The notes: a model not told the origin generated them from the sequence alone. 64,000 nucleotides of DNA from Rhizobium chutanense (GCF_002531935.1 NZ_NWSV01000003.1:310001-374000), one strand, 5' to 3'. Shown: positions 43,550 through 53,976, counted from the first letter of the stretch. Numbers and translations: made by a program.

Positions 43550-45859
43550 ATGATGGACGTGCGGCGGGCAACCGTGGCCGGTGGACGGCTGCGTGTCGAC
43601 TTTGACGGGCTGAAAGCCTGGCGAGACAGCCTTTCCGGCCATGCGACATCGGAGCCGCTTCTCCGTCATCTGCCGAAGGCCGAGCTGCTCTTGAAGCGCG
43701 CCATTCCGGCGCTGATCGTCGCCTTCCTCTTCGTCGTCGCCGCGTCGCATTTCTTCGGCATGGTCAGCGAATATTCCCGGCTGGAAGCCTCGGCCCGCCA
43801 TGCCACCGCGCTTTCGGCAGCAACCGCCTCGGCCGTGTTTGCCGATGCGTCCGAGATCTTCGACAGCGGCGATGCCGCGGAAGCGCAAGCCCGGCTCGCC
43901 CGGTTCCTGCCGCAGGACCGGCTGGATAACGGCGCCTTCGTGATGCTCGTGCAGGCAAGCGGCAAGGTCTTTGCCGCGACAACCGCCGGGCTTTCGCATG
44001 TCGGCAGCAATGTCGGCGATTTCTTCCCGGAGGTTTCGGCGATCCGGCGTTTCGGCGATCGCGCCGACGTCATCGAAACGACGATCGGCGGCGTGCCGCA
44101 TTACGCCGAAATCACGCTGATGGGCAATGCCGGCGGTTATATCGTCGCCGCCACCTCGCTCGACGAGATCGGCCAGCTCTGGCGCGAGCAGATGGCGCTC
44201 AATGTCACGCTGTTTGCCGGCATCTCTTCGATCCTGCTGGTCATCCTCTATGCCTATTACACCCAGGTCAAACGCGCCCGCGACGCCGACGACATCTTCC
44301 TGGAATCGAACCTGCGCGTCGAAACGGCGCTGTCGCGCGGCCGCTGCGGCCTTTGGGACTTCGATTTCGACAGCCGCGAATTCTTCTGGTCGCGCTCGAT
44401 GTACGACATGCTCGGCCTGCCGGGCTCCGACAAGGCGATGGGCTTCGGCGAAGCCGCGCGGCTGATGCATCCCGATGACGGCGGGCTCTACGAAATCGCC
44501 CGCGCCATCGCCAAAGGCCATTCGGGCCAGGTCGATCAGATCTTCCGGATGCGCCATGCCGGCGGCCACTATGTCTGGATGCGCGCCCGCGCCCAGGTGA
44601 TCCGCAGCAATTCCGGCCGCATGCACCTGATCGGCATCGCCATGGACGTGACCGAACAGCATCGGCTGGCTCAGCGTTATGCAGAAGCCGATCAGCGGCT
44701 CGCCGACGCCATCGAATGCACCTCGGAAGCCTTTGTGCTCTGGGACAAGAATGATCGGCTCGTCATGTGCAACACGCATTTCCAGCAGGCCTACGGTCTG
44801 CCGGACAGCGTGCTGGTGCCGGGCACCGAGCGCTCGATCGTCAATGCCGCCGCGGCCCGCCCGGTCATCGAGCGGCGGATCGCCGATGCCGACGGCCCCG
44901 GCTATTCGCGCACGACGGAAGTGCAGCTTGCCGACGAGCGCTGGCTGCAGATCAACGAGCGGCGCACCCGCGATGGCGGCAGGGTCTCTGTGGGAACCGA
45001 CATCACCCTGATGAAACGCCATCAGGAGCGGCTGCGTGAATCCGAACGCCGGCTGATGGCGACGATCGGCGATCTCTCCGCCTCGCGCCAGACGCTGGAG
45101 ATTCAGAAATCCGAACTCTCGACGGCGAATGCCAATTACCAGGCGGAAAAGGAACGCGCCGAGGCCGCCAACAAGGCGAAATCGGAATTCCTCGCCAATA
45201 TGTCGCATGAGCTGCGCACGCCGCTCAACGCCATTCTCGGCTTCTCGGAAATCCTGCAGAACCAGATGTTCGGGCCGCTCGGCTCGCTGAAATACGACGA
45301 ATATGCCCGCGATATCCATGACAGCGGCAAACATCTGCTCAACGTCATCAACGACATTCTCGACATGTCGAAGATCGAGGCCGGCCACCTCAGACTGCAC
45401 TGCGAGCGCATCGACCTCGTGCCGCTGATCGAGGAAAGCCTGCGTTTCACCGCCATGCCGGCGGCCGAAAAGAACATCGTCATCGATCAGCGGATCTCCT
45501 CCGGCCTGACGCTAATGGCCGACCGCCGGGCGATGAAACAGGTGCTTTTGAACCTGCTCTCCAATGCAGTGAAGTTCACCGACAATGGCGGCCGCATCGC
45601 GGTGCGCACGCGGCGCGTCGACGGCGCCGTCTTCGTCACCATCGCCGATACCGGCATCGGCATTCCACGCTCGGCGCTATCGAAGATCGGCCAGCCCTTC
45701 GAGCAGGTGCAGAGCCAATATGCCAAGAGCAAGGGCGGCTCCGGCCTCGGGCTTGCCATCTCCCGCTCGCTGACCGCACTGCATGGCGGCCGCATGAAGA
45801 TCCGCTCGCGCGAAGCCGTGGGCACGGTGATCTCGCTGCGGATTCCGGATGATGTTTAA
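43550..45859 (+). CDS. pleC: PAS-domain sensor histidine kinase, PleC-like
   Basis: A 769-residue inner-membrane kinase: membrane helices at about 52-70 and 218-240 bracket a periplasmic domain, then two PAS domains (about 258-368 and 380-488), a coiled linker, the HisKA helix with H553 in LANMSHELRTPLNAILGFSEIL, and a HATPase domain (NLLSNAVKFTDNGG, ADTGIGIPRSALSKIGQPFEQ, GGSGLGLAISRSL). The FGPLGSLKYDEYARDIHDSGKHLLNVINDILDMSKIEAG stretch is typical of the DivJ/PleC/PdhS kinases that act on DivK and cell-cycle polarity. In rhizobia pleC lies near glnE and pepN, as here. The symbol is by architecture and place; a related paralogue cannot be excluded. Confidence 0.75.
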   Translation: MMDVRRATVAGGRLRVDFDGLKAWRDSLSGHATSEPLLRHLPKAELLLKRAIPALIVAFLFVVAASHFFGMVSEYSRLEASARHATALSAATASAVFADASEIFDSGDAAEAQARLARFLPQDRLDNGAFVMLVQASGKVFAATTAGLSHVGSNVGDFFPEVSAIRRFGDRADVIETTIGGVPHYAEITLMGNAGGYIVAATSLDEIGQLWREQMALNVTLFAGISSILLVILYAYYTQVKRARDADDIFLESNLRVETALSRGRCGLWDFDFDSREFFWSRSMYDMLGLPGSDKAMGFGEAARLMHPDDGGLYEIARAIAKGHSGQVDQIFRMRHAGGHYVWMRARAQVIRSNSGRMHLIGIAMDVTEQHRLAQRYAEADQRLADAIECTSEAFVLWDKNDRLVMCNTHFQQAYGLPDSVLVPGTERSIVNAAAARPVIERRIADADGPGYSRTTEVQLADERWLQINERRTRDGGRVSVGTDITLMKRHQERLRESERRLMATIGDLSASRQTLEIQKSELSTANANYQAEKERAEAANKAKSEFLANMSHELRTPLNAILGFSEILQNQMFGPLGSLKYDEYARDIHDSGKHLLNVINDILDMSKIEAGHLRLHCERIDLVPLIEESLRFTAMPAAEKNIVIDQRISSGLTLMADRRAMKQVLLNLLSNAVKFTDNGGRIAVRTRRVDGAVFVTIADTGIGIPRSALSKIGQPFEQVQSQYAKSKGGSGLGLAISRSLTALHGGRMKIRSREAVGTVISLRIPDDV

Positions 45860-45943
45860 AAAGACAGGCAGGACAAAAAAGGCTCGCCAGATGTCATCAG
45901 CCGAGCTTTAGGAACCTTTTCCAGAAGGGACCAAGTCAGCTCT

Positions 45944-46288
45944 TCATTGGCCTGAGTGATCTTGGGGCTGTTTTCGGCCCTGCCTTTCCTTTATCTGCCG
46001 GATCTCGGCAAGCTGACCTTTGAGTACGGCCAAGGCGTCTTGTTCGTCTTGTGACAGGTTCTCCAACGGAACACGTTTCAGCAGAACCTCCAGCGCATCA
46101 CCAATGCGGCCGATCTGCCGACCATAGCTCCCCACCTCATCCAGAATCGACTGTTCCGTTTCGGGGGCCGGCGTCGATCCAAGGTCGATGTTGATGAAAC
46201 CGATCTGTGATCCCTGCTGATAAAATGTCCATGGATTGATGGCCTGCCAGAGCTGTTCAGGGGCCAGTGCAAAGTTGAAGCTCTTCAT
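45944..46288 (-). CDS. Small hypothetical protein
   Basis: A 114-residue protein starting MKSFNFALAPEQLWQAINPWTFYQQG with a helical, charged second half (LSQDEQDALAVLKGQLAEIRQIKERQ) that could form a coiled coil or dimer. No signal peptide or membrane segment is seen. GGAA lies seven bases before the ATG, and codon use is somewhat less GC-rich than neighbours. No family is recognised. It lies between pleC and glnE on the minus strand, 97 bases downstream of the glnE stop. Confidence 0.55.
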   Translation of the reverse strand: MKSFNFALAPEQLWQAINPWTFYQQGSQIGFINIDLGSTPAPETEQSILDEVGSYGRQIGRIGDALEVLLKRVPLENLSQDEQDALAVLKGQLAEIRQIKERQGRKQPQDHSGQ

Positions 46289-46385
46289 CTTCCATTTCCC
46301 GTGAGTTGAGACGGCAGCATAGGAGAAGACGGTTCGTCAGGCGATCGCTCCGTGGACAATCTCTGCAGATTTCCGGGTGCATCCC

Positions 46386-49343
46386 TCAGGCCTTCACCAC
46401 GTTCAAGAATATCTTCCTGACTGCCTTCGAAAGCCGCTTCACCTCGCCTTCCAGCGTCCTGATATCAGGGCAATCGCCGGCGCGGCAGACGAGTTCGACG
46501 AGACCGGCGGGTGCGTCCTTCGGATCGAACTCGCCGTCGATGCAGAGGCGTATCAGCTGCGAAAGACCGGTATAAAGGGCGAAGGCCTCGAGGCAGATGT
46601 CGAGATCGGCCGGCGCCATCAGCCTGTCGCCGAGCACCTTCAAGGCTTCGCCGGTGCTCATCCCGTTCACCGCGATGCCGGCGCCCCTGGTGGGGGCAAT
46701 CAGCGCCAGATACTGGGCGATGAATTCGAGGTCGATGACGCCGCCGGGGATCAGCTTCAAATCCCATGGGCCGGAGGGCGGCTTTTCCGTCTCGATCAGT
46801 TCGCGCATTTCGGCAACGTCATGCGCCACCTTGGCAATATCGCGATCGGCCGACAGCACCTCCCGGACGATCTGTTCGGTCTCGGCGATCAGACTGTCAT
46901 CGCCCGAGATCAGCCGGGCGCGGCTGAGCGCCATATGCTCCCAGGTCCATGCCTCCTGGCGCTGGTATTTGCCGAAAGCGTTGATGCGGGTGGCGACCGG
47001 CCCCTTGTTGCCGGACGGGCGCAGCCGCATGTCGACCTCATAAAGCACGCCTTCGGCGGTCGGCGCCGACAAAGCGGCGATCAGCCTCTGGGTGATGCGG
47101 GTAAAGTAACGCGTTGCGTCGAGCGGCTTCGGCCCGTCGGATTCGCCAGCCGCTTCGTCATAATCATAGAGCAGGATCAGATCGATGTCGGACCCCGCCG
47201 TCAGCTCGAAGCTGCCGAGCTTGCCCATGCCGGCAACCGCGATGCGCCCGCCGGGATAGTCGCCATGGGCGGCCCACATCTCGCTCACCACGGCATCGAG
47301 CGCGGCAGCGATGATAAGGTCGGCGAGATGGGTGAAGGCGCTGGCGGCCATCTCGCCGTTGATTGCGCCGGTCAGCAAGCGGATGCCGATCAGGAAACGC
47401 TGCTCGGCGGCGAAGATGCGCAACCGGTCTAGCACTTCTTCATAATGGCGCGCCTGGACAAGCGAGCCTTTCAGCCGTTCGCCGAGATAGTCGCGGGTCG
47501 GCAGCTCGGCCATCAGGCCGGGATCGAGCATGCCGTCGAAGACATGCGGCCTGGCGGCGATCACCTCGGCAAGCCGGGGTGCCGAGGACATGATGTTGAC
47601 GATCAGCGACAGCAATGCCGGATTGCTGCCAAGCAGCGAAAAGAGCTGGATGCCGGCGGGAAGGCCCGAGATGAAACTGTCGAAACGCAGCAGCGCCTCA
47701 TCGGCGCGCTTGCTTTCGCCGAAAACCCGCAAAAGCTCCGGCGCCAGCTCCGTCAGCCTTTCGCGCGCCTCGACCGATTGCGTCGCGCGGTAGCGGCCAT
47801 AATGCCAGGTGCGGATGATGCGGGAAATGTCTGATGGCCTGGTGAAACCCAGTCTCTTCAGCGTCTCCAGCGTATCGGGATCGTCGCCCTGGCCGGTGAA
47901 GACGAGGTTTCCGGTGTCGGTGGAAAGCTTGCTCTCCTGTTCGAAGAGATGGGCATAACGGCGCTCCACCGTCTTCAGCACGCCGACCAGCCGCTCGGCG
48001 AAGCTCGGCGTGTCGGAGAAACCCATCATGAAGGCGATGCGCTTCAGATCCGCGTCCGTCTCCGGCAGCAGGTGGGTCTGCTCGTCGCGGACCATCTGGA
48101 TGCGATGTTCGACATCGCGCAGGAACCAGTAGGCTTCCGTCAGTTCGTCACGGGTCTCCGCGTCGATCCATTTCGCCTTGGTGAGTTCACCGAGCGTCTC
48201 TTCCGTCGCCCGGCCGCGCAGCGCCGGCATGCGGCCGCCGGCGATCAGTTGCTGGGTCTGGACGAAGAATTCGATCTCGCGGATGCCGCCGCGGCCGAGC
48301 TTGACGTTATGGCCTTTGACCGCAATGGCGCCATGGCCCTTATGCGCGTGGATCTGCCGCTTGATCGAATGAATATCTGATATCGCCGCATAATCGAGAT
48401 ATTTGCGGAAGACGAAAGGGGAAAGCCCGCGCAGGAATGCGCCACCGGCCGCAAGGTCGCCGGCAACGGCGCGCGCCTTGATGAAGGCGGCCCGCTCCCA
48501 GTTCTGGCCCCTGCCCTCATAATAGATCATCGCCGCATCGACCGGGATCGCCAGCGGCGTCGAGCCGGGATCGGGGCGCAGCCTCAGATCGGTGCGGAAG
48601 ACATAACCGTCGGCGGTGCGCTCCTGCAGGATGCGCACCAGCCGGCGCATCATCCGGGGGAAGACTTCGATCGCGTCATCGGGATCGGGCACGATGCCGG
48701 CCTCTTCGTCGAAGAACACGACGAGGTCGATATCGGAGGAATAGTTGAGTTCGCAGGCGCCGAGTTTGCCCATGCCGAGCACGATCAGCCCGGAGCTGTC
48801 GCTGGGAGCCGTCGGATCACGCAGCCTGAGCTTTCCCCCCTCATGCGCCGACAGCAGCAGATGGTCGATCGCAGCGGCAACCGAAGCTTCGGCAAGCTCG
48901 CTCAGCCAGGCCGTCGTCGCCCGACCGTCGAAGATGCGCGAGAGATCGGCGAGCGCGACGAGGAAGGCGACCTTGCGCTTGATGATGCGCAGGCTGGTCA
49001 TCACCGCCGATTCCGCCGGCGCCGCCCCCTCGCCGTCCGGTCGCCAGCAGCCCCTGGCCTCGGCGATCAGCGCCTCGATCTGCGGTTCCAGCGGCTCGGT
49101 GATGGCGCCGGCGAGGACGGCCGGGTCGAGATTGACGATATCGCGCAGATAAGGCGACAGCGTCAGCGCAGCCGCGATGAAATCGCGGAGCGGACCTTCC
49201 GTCTTCAGCACCGCAGCAACCGACGGCTCGCTTTTGCCGGCCTCCTGAAGGTCGGCCAGCGCCAGCTTCAACTCCGTCTGGTTCAGCGGACGCAGCAGCC
49301 CTTCGCCCACGTCCTTCAGGCCATGCGTCGATTTCGTCAGCAT
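46386..49343 (-). CDS. glnE: Bifunctional glutamine synthetase adenylyltransferase/deadenylyltransferase
   Basis: A 985-residue cytoplasmic enzyme that adds AMP to and removes it from glutamine synthetase I in response to PII and glutamine, thereby setting nitrogen assimilation. Both halves are complete. The N-terminal deadenylylase has LGMGKLGACELNYSSDIDLVVFFD with the DxD metal site; the C-terminal adenylyltransferase has VAGMGKLGSFELTAGSDIDLILLYD. Each is followed by a helical regulatory part. GGGAGA precedes the ATG by five bases. It ends the run of minus-strand genes after the histidine kinase, 134 bases from its stop. Its target glnA is not in this window; the GS-like gene at 17674 is of another class. 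Confidence 0.94.
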   Translation of the reverse strand: MLTKSTHGLKDVGEGLLRPLNQTELKLALADLQEAGKSEPSVAAVLKTEGPLRDFIAAALTLSPYLRDIVNLDPAVLAGAITEPLEPQIEALIAEARGCWRPDGEGAAPAESAVMTSLRIIKRKVAFLVALADLSRIFDGRATTAWLSELAEASVAAAIDHLLLSAHEGGKLRLRDPTAPSDSSGLIVLGMGKLGACELNYSSDIDLVVFFDEEAGIVPDPDDAIEVFPRMMRRLVRILQERTADGYVFRTDLRLRPDPGSTPLAIPVDAAMIYYEGRGQNWERAAFIKARAVAGDLAAGGAFLRGLSPFVFRKYLDYAAISDIHSIKRQIHAHKGHGAIAVKGHNVKLGRGGIREIEFFVQTQQLIAGGRMPALRGRATEETLGELTKAKWIDAETRDELTEAYWFLRDVEHRIQMVRDEQTHLLPETDADLKRIAFMMGFSDTPSFAERLVGVLKTVERRYAHLFEQESKLSTDTGNLVFTGQGDDPDTLETLKRLGFTRPSDISRIIRTWHYGRYRATQSVEARERLTELAPELLRVFGESKRADEALLRFDSFISGLPAGIQLFSLLGSNPALLSLIVNIMSSAPRLAEVIAARPHVFDGMLDPGLMAELPTRDYLGERLKGSLVQARHYEEVLDRLRIFAAEQRFLIGIRLLTGAINGEMAASAFTHLADLIIAAALDAVVSEMWAAHGDYPGGRIAVAGMGKLGSFELTAGSDIDLILLYDYDEAAGESDGPKPLDATRYFTRITQRLIAALSAPTAEGVLYEVDMRLRPSGNKGPVATRINAFGKYQRQEAWTWEHMALSRARLISGDDSLIAETEQIVREVLSADRDIAKVAHDVAEMRELIETEKPPSGPWDLKLIPGGVIDLEFIAQYLALIAPTRGAGIAVNGMSTGEALKVLGDRLMAPADLDICLEAFALYTGLSQLIRLCIDGEFDPKDAPAGLVELVCRAGDCPDIRTLEGEVKRLSKAVRKIFLNVVKA

Positions 49344-49477
49344 GCGTTCTCCCTGGCTTTCGGCGGAAGGAGCGACCCCGCAGAATCGCAGCCCGCGCCT
49401 TCGATCGACATTAAACTAGGGTTTTGGCGGAAAACCGCCAATACGCGATTCACCCGATCGTATTTCGGCGGAAGAGA

Positions 49478-50887
49478 TCAGGCAGCCTTGGCCGGGAAAA
49501 TCATGCTGACGGTCAAACCGCGCTGCTCGGGCTTGTCGGGATCGGTATCGGAGAGCTCCAGCCGGCCGTTGTGCAGCTCCATCACAGCCTCCACCAGCGA
49601 AAGCCCGAGCCCGGTCCCGGGTTTCGAACGGCTTTCGTCGAGGCGGACGAAGCGCTTCACCACGTCATCGCGCCGGTCGGCCGGAACGCCCGGCCCGTGA
49701 TCGGCGACCGACAGGCAGATGCCGTCGGCGCGGCGGGCAAGCTTCAACGACACGATGCCCGCCCCTTCCGTATCGGAAGAATATTTGATGGCATTGTCGA
49801 GCAGATTGAAGATTGCCTGGCCGATCAGCTCGCGATTGCCCTGCACCTCGACACCGGGTTCGACGCTGGCGCTGAGGCCAAGCCCAGCTTCCTCGGCCGC
49901 CGGCTCGTAAAGCTCGGCGCTGTCGGAGACGATCGCCGAAAGCTCGACAGCCGACATCTCGGCAGCGACCGATCCGGCCTCGACGCGAGAGATCATCAGC
50001 AGTGCGTTGAAGGTGCGGATCAGCTGGTCGGATTCGGAAATAATGCCTTCGAGCGCGGTGCGCCGCGTCTCGCCGTCACCGATATCGAGCGCATCGGCCG
50101 CCTTGTTGCGCAGCCGCGTCAGCGGCGTCTTCAGGTCATGGGCGATGTTGTCGGAGACCTGCCTGAGGCCCTCGTTCAGCTTTTCGATGCGCTCCAGCAT
50201 GGTATTCAACGACATCGACAGACGGTCGAATTCATCGCCCGAGCCACCCACCGGCAGGCGCTGCGAAAGATCGCCGGCCATGATCTTCTTGCTCGCATCC
50301 GACATGCGGTCGATGCGTTTCAGCGCATTGCGGCCGATGGCGAACCAGATGATGATGGCGCCAAGCCCCATGATCGCCAAGGCCACCATCAGCGCCTGGC
50401 GCACCAGCAGGCGGAAACGCTCGGGATCGCCGAGGTCACGGCCGATCAGGATCCGCAAGCCGTTGTCGAGCACGAAGATATTGGCGATCGCCTTGTGGCG
50501 GCGCTCGACGCCGCTGTCGGTATAACGCTGGTAGCTGAAGGGCGCCGAGGCCCAGCCGACCTCCTCGAAAACGCCAGGCTGCACCGAGGCGACGTTGCCG
50601 GCGAGAATATCGCCGGAGGGGCCGGCGATGACGTAGAGATTGGCGCCCGGCTGGCGGGCGCGCCGCTCCATCGTGCGCAGCAGAAGGTTCATGCCGCCGC
50701 TGTCATAGGCGCGCTGCACCTGCTCGACCTCCTGTTTGACGGCGTCGCGGATCTGGCCGGTGAGCAGCCGTTCCGACATCGCCGTCACATAGAAGACGAG
50801 CGTCGCGGCGCAGATGGCGAAAAGCAGGATATAGAGTGCCGAAAGGCGGACTGCGGTGGACTTGAAGAGAACCCGGAAGCGGCTCAT
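49478..50887 (-). CDS. Sensor histidine kinase (HAMP type)
   Basis: A 469-residue inner-membrane kinase of EnvZ/QseC layout: membrane helices at about 16-36 and 164-184 enclosing a 125-residue periplasmic domain, a HAMP domain (about 185-240), HisKA with H250 in DNIAHDLKTPLTRLRNKAADAL, and a HATPase domain with NLLDNAIKYSSDTEGAG and GTGLGLSLVEAVMELHNG. The periplasmic part is of unknown ligand. Its start overlaps the response-regulator end by four bases (ATGA), so the two are a pair. It follows degP in the same direction, suggesting envelope stress sensing, but this is context only. Confidence 0.88.
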   Translation of the reverse strand: MSRFRVLFKSTAVRLSALYILLFAICAATLVFYVTAMSERLLTGQIRDAVKQEVEQVQRAYDSGGMNLLLRTMERRARQPGANLYVIAGPSGDILAGNVASVQPGVFEEVGWASAPFSYQRYTDSGVERRHKAIANIFVLDNGLRILIGRDLGDPERFRLLVRQALMVALAIMGLGAIIIWFAIGRNALKRIDRMSDASKKIMAGDLSQRLPVGGSGDEFDRLSMSLNTMLERIEKLNEGLRQVSDNIAHDLKTPLTRLRNKAADALDIGDGETRRTALEGIISESDQLIRTFNALLMISRVEAGSVAAEMSAVELSAIVSDSAELYEPAAEEAGLGLSASVEPGVEVQGNRELIGQAIFNLLDNAIKYSSDTEGAGIVSLKLARRADGICLSVADHGPGVPADRRDDVVKRFVRLDESRSKPGTGLGLSLVEAVMELHNGRLELSDTDPDKPEQRGLTVSMIFPAKAA

Positions 50888-51630
50888 CCGTCGTCCTTGA
50901 TCATGTACCCCGCGCCCCGGATGGTCTTCAGGAGCGGTTGGCTGTAATCCTTCTCGATCTTCGAGCGCAGGCGCGAAACGTGAACGTCGATGACGTTGGT
51001 CTGCGGGTCGAAGTGATAATCCCAGACGTTTTCGAGCAGCATGGTGCGGGTCACCACCTGGCCGGCATTCTTCATCAGATATTCGAGCAGACGGAATTCG
51101 CGCGGCTGCAGCAGGATCTCCTTGCCGCCGCGGCGTACCTCATGCGAGAGCCGGTCAAGTTCGAGATCGGCGACACGATAGACGACGTCCTGCTCCGGCG
51201 TACCCTTGCGGCGGCCGAGCACCTCGACGCGGGCCAGCAGCTCGCTGAAGGCATAGGGCTTCGGCAGGTAGTCGTCGCCGCCGGCGCGCAGGCCGGTGAC
51301 GCGGTCATCGACCTGGCCGAGGGCGGAGAGGATGAGAACGGGCGTATGGATCGCCTTGCGGCGCAGCTCGCTGATGACGGAGAGCCCGTCCCGGCGCGGC
51401 AGCATGCGGTCGATGACGATGACGTCGTAGGTGTTTTCCGACCCCATGAACAGGCCGGCCTCGCCGTCGCTGGCGTGATCGGCGACGATGCCCGCCTCGC
51501 GAAAGGCTTTCGTGAGGTAGACGGCGGCTTCGAGATCATCTTCGATGATGAGAATCTTCATGCGGCCGACATTACCCACCGGCTGCGTTTCGGCAAGGCT
51601 CAAAGCATCTTCCTGCGGGGCGGCGCTCAT
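50884..51630 (-). CDS. OmpR-family response regulator
   Basis: A 248-residue DNA-binding regulator: an N-terminal receiver domain with phosphorylation site D74 (IVIDRMLPRRDGL) beginning at residue 24 with MKILIIEDDLEAA, and a C-terminal winged helix (YRVADLELDRLSHEVRRGGKEILLQPREFRLLEYLM... and VIDVHVSRLRSKIEKDY). The start at 51630 has AAGGA about eight bases upstream and adds 23 residues before the receiver; the plain start at 51561 would give 225 residues and lacks a ribosome site. It is cotranscribed with the kinase and lies 75 bases after degP. Confidence 0.88.
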   Translation of the reverse strand: MSAAPQEDALSLAETQPVGNVGRMKILIIEDDLEAAVYLTKAFREAGIVADHASDGEAGLFMGSENTYDVIVIDRMLPRRDGLSVISELRRKAIHTPVLILSALGQVDDRVTGLRAGGDDYLPKPYAFSELLARVEVLGRRKGTPEQDVVYRVADLELDRLSHEVRRGGKEILLQPREFRLLEYLMKNAGQVVTRTMLLENVWDYHFDPQTNVIDVHVSRLRSKIEKDYSQPLLKTIRGAGYMIKDDG

Positions 51631-51705
51631 CGCGATCATCCTTGAAAGGTCAGAAGAATCGAGCCGCGCGGAGTTTCCTCCGCACGGCTCCTGTTTTCTC
51701 GAGGA

Positions 51706-53304
51706 TCAGCCCTGGCTGTTGATCGGAAGTGCGACGAAACGGCTTCCTTCGCTGGACTGGATCTGGAAGAGCGCACGGGTGCGGCCGTCCTTCTTGGCCT
51801 GGTTCAGCACCTTGACGATATCGGCGGCGGTGGAGACTTCCTGGTTGTTGACCGAGGTGATCTTCTCGCCTTCCTTGATGCCCTTGTCGGCAGCGTCGGA
51901 GTCCGGATCGATGCCGGTGATCGCCAGGCCCTTGCCGTCGTCGGAGGGACCGACCGTCAGGCCGAGATCGGCAAGCGCCTTTTCGGACGCCGGCGTCTCG
52001 GGCTGCTGCGGCTGGTTGTTGTCGTCGGCATTCGCATCCTTCTGGTCGGCCGGCAGCGTACCGAGTTCGACGGTGAGCGATTGGGCCTTGCCGGCGCGCC
52101 AGACCGACAGCTCGGCCTTGCTGCCCGGCTGCATCGCACCGATGCGGCGGCTGAGGTCACGGGCATCCTTGATCGTTTCCCCGTTCAGCGCGGTGACGAC
52201 GTCGCCGGCCTTCATGCCCGCCTTGTCGCCCGGCGATCCGGACTGCGGGGCGACGACGAGGGCGCCGCTCGGCTCGGAAAGCCCGATGGATTCGGCGATA
52301 TCCTTGGTGACAGGCTGGATCTGGACCCCCAGCCAGCCGCGCGAAACCTGGCCGTCCTTCATCAGATCGGCGACGACATCCTTGGCGGTCGAAGCGGGAA
52401 TGGCGAAGGCGATGCCGACGCTGCCGCCGGACGGCGAGAAGATCGCGGTGTTGATGCCGACGACTTCGCCGTTGAGGTTGAAGGTCGGGCCACCGGAGTT
52501 GCCGCGGTTCACGGCGGCATCCACCTGCAGGTAATCGTCATAGGGACCGGAGCCGATATCGCGGCCGCGGGCCGAAACGATGCCTGCCGTCACCGTGCCG
52601 CCGAGGCCGAAGGGGTTGCCGACGGCGACGACCCAGTCACCGACGCGGACATTGTTGTCATCGGCCCAGTTGACGTAGGTGAACTTCTTGCCCTTGCCGT
52701 CGACCTTCAGCACGGCGAGGTCGGTGCGCGGATCCTTGCCGATCAGCTTGGCATCGAGCTCGGTGCCGTCATTCATCACGGCGACGAAGGCCTGGCCATC
52801 GGAAACGACATGGTTGTTGGTGACGATGTAGCCGTCTTCGGAGATGAAGAAGCCGGAGCCTTGAGCGACCGGGCGCAGACGGCCCTTGCCGCCCGGGCCA
52901 TTCGGGCCGCCCGGACCACCGGGGCCGTTCTGGCCGAAGCGGCGCTGATGGCCCTGCTGGTCATTCGGATCCTGGCCGAACTGCTTGAAGAAGCGCTTCA
53001 GCGGGTGATCGTCGGGAAGGTCGTCGAAGCCGCGGCCATTGAAGTCGAAGGAGAAGCCGTCATTGTTGTCGGAGACGGGATTGACGCGGTTTTCGACGCG
53101 AACCGAGACAACGGCCGGGGAAACGGCATCGACGACATTGGCGAAGCTCGGCACGGCAGGCGCCTGAACTTTCACGGCTTCAGCATAAGACTTGGTGATT
53201 TCGAGCGGAACGCCGGTTGCGAGCACAGCAGCTGCGATACCGGCAACGGTAGAAGCCTTGAGCACCGTGGCGAGGGACGGACGTCCGTTGAAATTCTTCA
53301 GCAT
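51706..53304 (-). CDS. degP: Periplasmic serine protease DegP/HtrA
   Basis: A 532-residue periplasmic protease and chaperone that degrades misfolded envelope proteins. The N-terminal hydrophobic segment (ATVLKASTVAGIAAAVLATG) is a signal peptide or anchor. The catalytic triad is H165 (IVTNNHVVSDG), D195 (DPRTDLAVLKV) and S270 (NRGNSGGPTF). Two PDZ domains follow (about 320-410 and 450-530). A Gly/Pro-rich insertion (NGPGGPGGPNGPGGKG) precedes the protease. AAGG lies seven bases before the ATG. In rhizobia degP lies downstream of cycHJKL, as here, and is followed by a two-component pair, suggestive of a joint envelope stress module. Confidence 0.93.
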   Translation of the reverse strand: MLKNFNGRPSLATVLKASTVAGIAAAVLATGVPLEITKSYAEAVKVQAPAVPSFANVVDAVSPAVVSVRVENRVNPVSDNNDGFSFDFNGRGFDDLPDDHPLKRFFKQFGQDPNDQQGHQRRFGQNGPGGPGGPNGPGGKGRLRPVAQGSGFFISEDGYIVTNNHVVSDGQAFVAVMNDGTELDAKLIGKDPRTDLAVLKVDGKGKKFTYVNWADDNNVRVGDWVVAVGNPFGLGGTVTAGIVSARGRDIGSGPYDDYLQVDAAVNRGNSGGPTFNLNGEVVGINTAIFSPSGGSVGIAFAIPASTAKDVVADLMKDGQVSRGWLGVQIQPVTKDIAESIGLSEPSGALVVAPQSGSPGDKAGMKAGDVVTALNGETIKDARDLSRRIGAMQPGSKAELSVWRAGKAQSLTVELGTLPADQKDANADDNNQPQQPETPASEKALADLGLTVGPSDDGKGLAITGIDPDSDAADKGIKEGEKITSVNNQEVSTAADIVKVLNQAKKDGRTRALFQIQSSEGSRFVALPINSQG

Positions 53305-53478
53305 TGGAGCACCTTCTCTTGTTCTTAATTCTCAGAACCGGCGGCGCCGGATCAGTCGATGGATGAAGATATAGGACGCCGCACCTTACTGCGAACTGTC
53401 CGGCCAATGAAAAGTTGGTAATGTTTGCGATGAAGTCCCGGCACGCTTGGCGTGGCAAACCATTGCCGTTTCAGGCTG

Positions 53479-53976
53479 TCACTTTTCCAGAAGCTCGTTC
53501 AGCCGCGCCTGCTCGTCCGCCGTCAGCTTGCTGCCGGTCGGCTTACCGGATCTCCTGCGCGCAAAGAGGAGTAACGACAATCCGCCGGCAAGCACCAGCA
53601 GCACCGGCGCGCCCCAGAGCAGCACCGTCTTCGCGCCGACGCGTGGCTTCAGCAGCACGAACTCGCCATAGCGCGAGACGATATAGTTCAAGACCTGATC
53701 GTCGCTGTCGCCATCGGTGATGCGCTCGCGCACCAGCAGACGCAGGTCTTTGGCGAGATCGGCATTGGAATCGTCGATCGACTGGTTCTGGCAGACCATG
53801 CAGCGCAGTTCCGCCGACAGGGCGCGGGCACGGGCCTCGAGCGCCGGGTCGGCCAGCACCTCGTCCGGATTGACGGCGAAGGCGGACATGGGGGTGAAAA
53901 GGATGAAAAGGATAACGAGGAGTCGGGAGAAAAACTGCGACACCTGCGAAACGCGCCGAACCTCTCCTCCCCTCAT
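53479..53976 (-). CDS. cycL: Cytochrome c biogenesis protein CcmH/CycL
   Basis: A 165-residue (with this start) periplasm-facing membrane protein that keeps apocytochrome c cysteines reduced for heme ligation. It has a signal peptide ([20 protein letters not shown]), the conserved [45 protein letters not shown] with the redox CxxC pair, and a C-terminal helix. Last gene of the cycHJKL operon. Its start lies within a repeat element: ATG at 53976 is the last part of the element's arm, and a GTG at 53943 would give 154 residues beginning [17 protein letters not shown] lies between the two. The start is therefore uncertain. Confidence 0.88.
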   Translation of the reverse strand: MRGGEVRRVSQVSQFFSRLLVILFILFTPMSAFAVNPDEVLADPALEARARALSAELRCMVCQNQSIDDSNADLAKDLRLLVRERITDGDSDDQVLNYIVSRYGEFVLLKPRVGAKTVLLWGAPVLLVLAGGLSLLLFARRRSGKPTGSKLTADEQARLNELLEK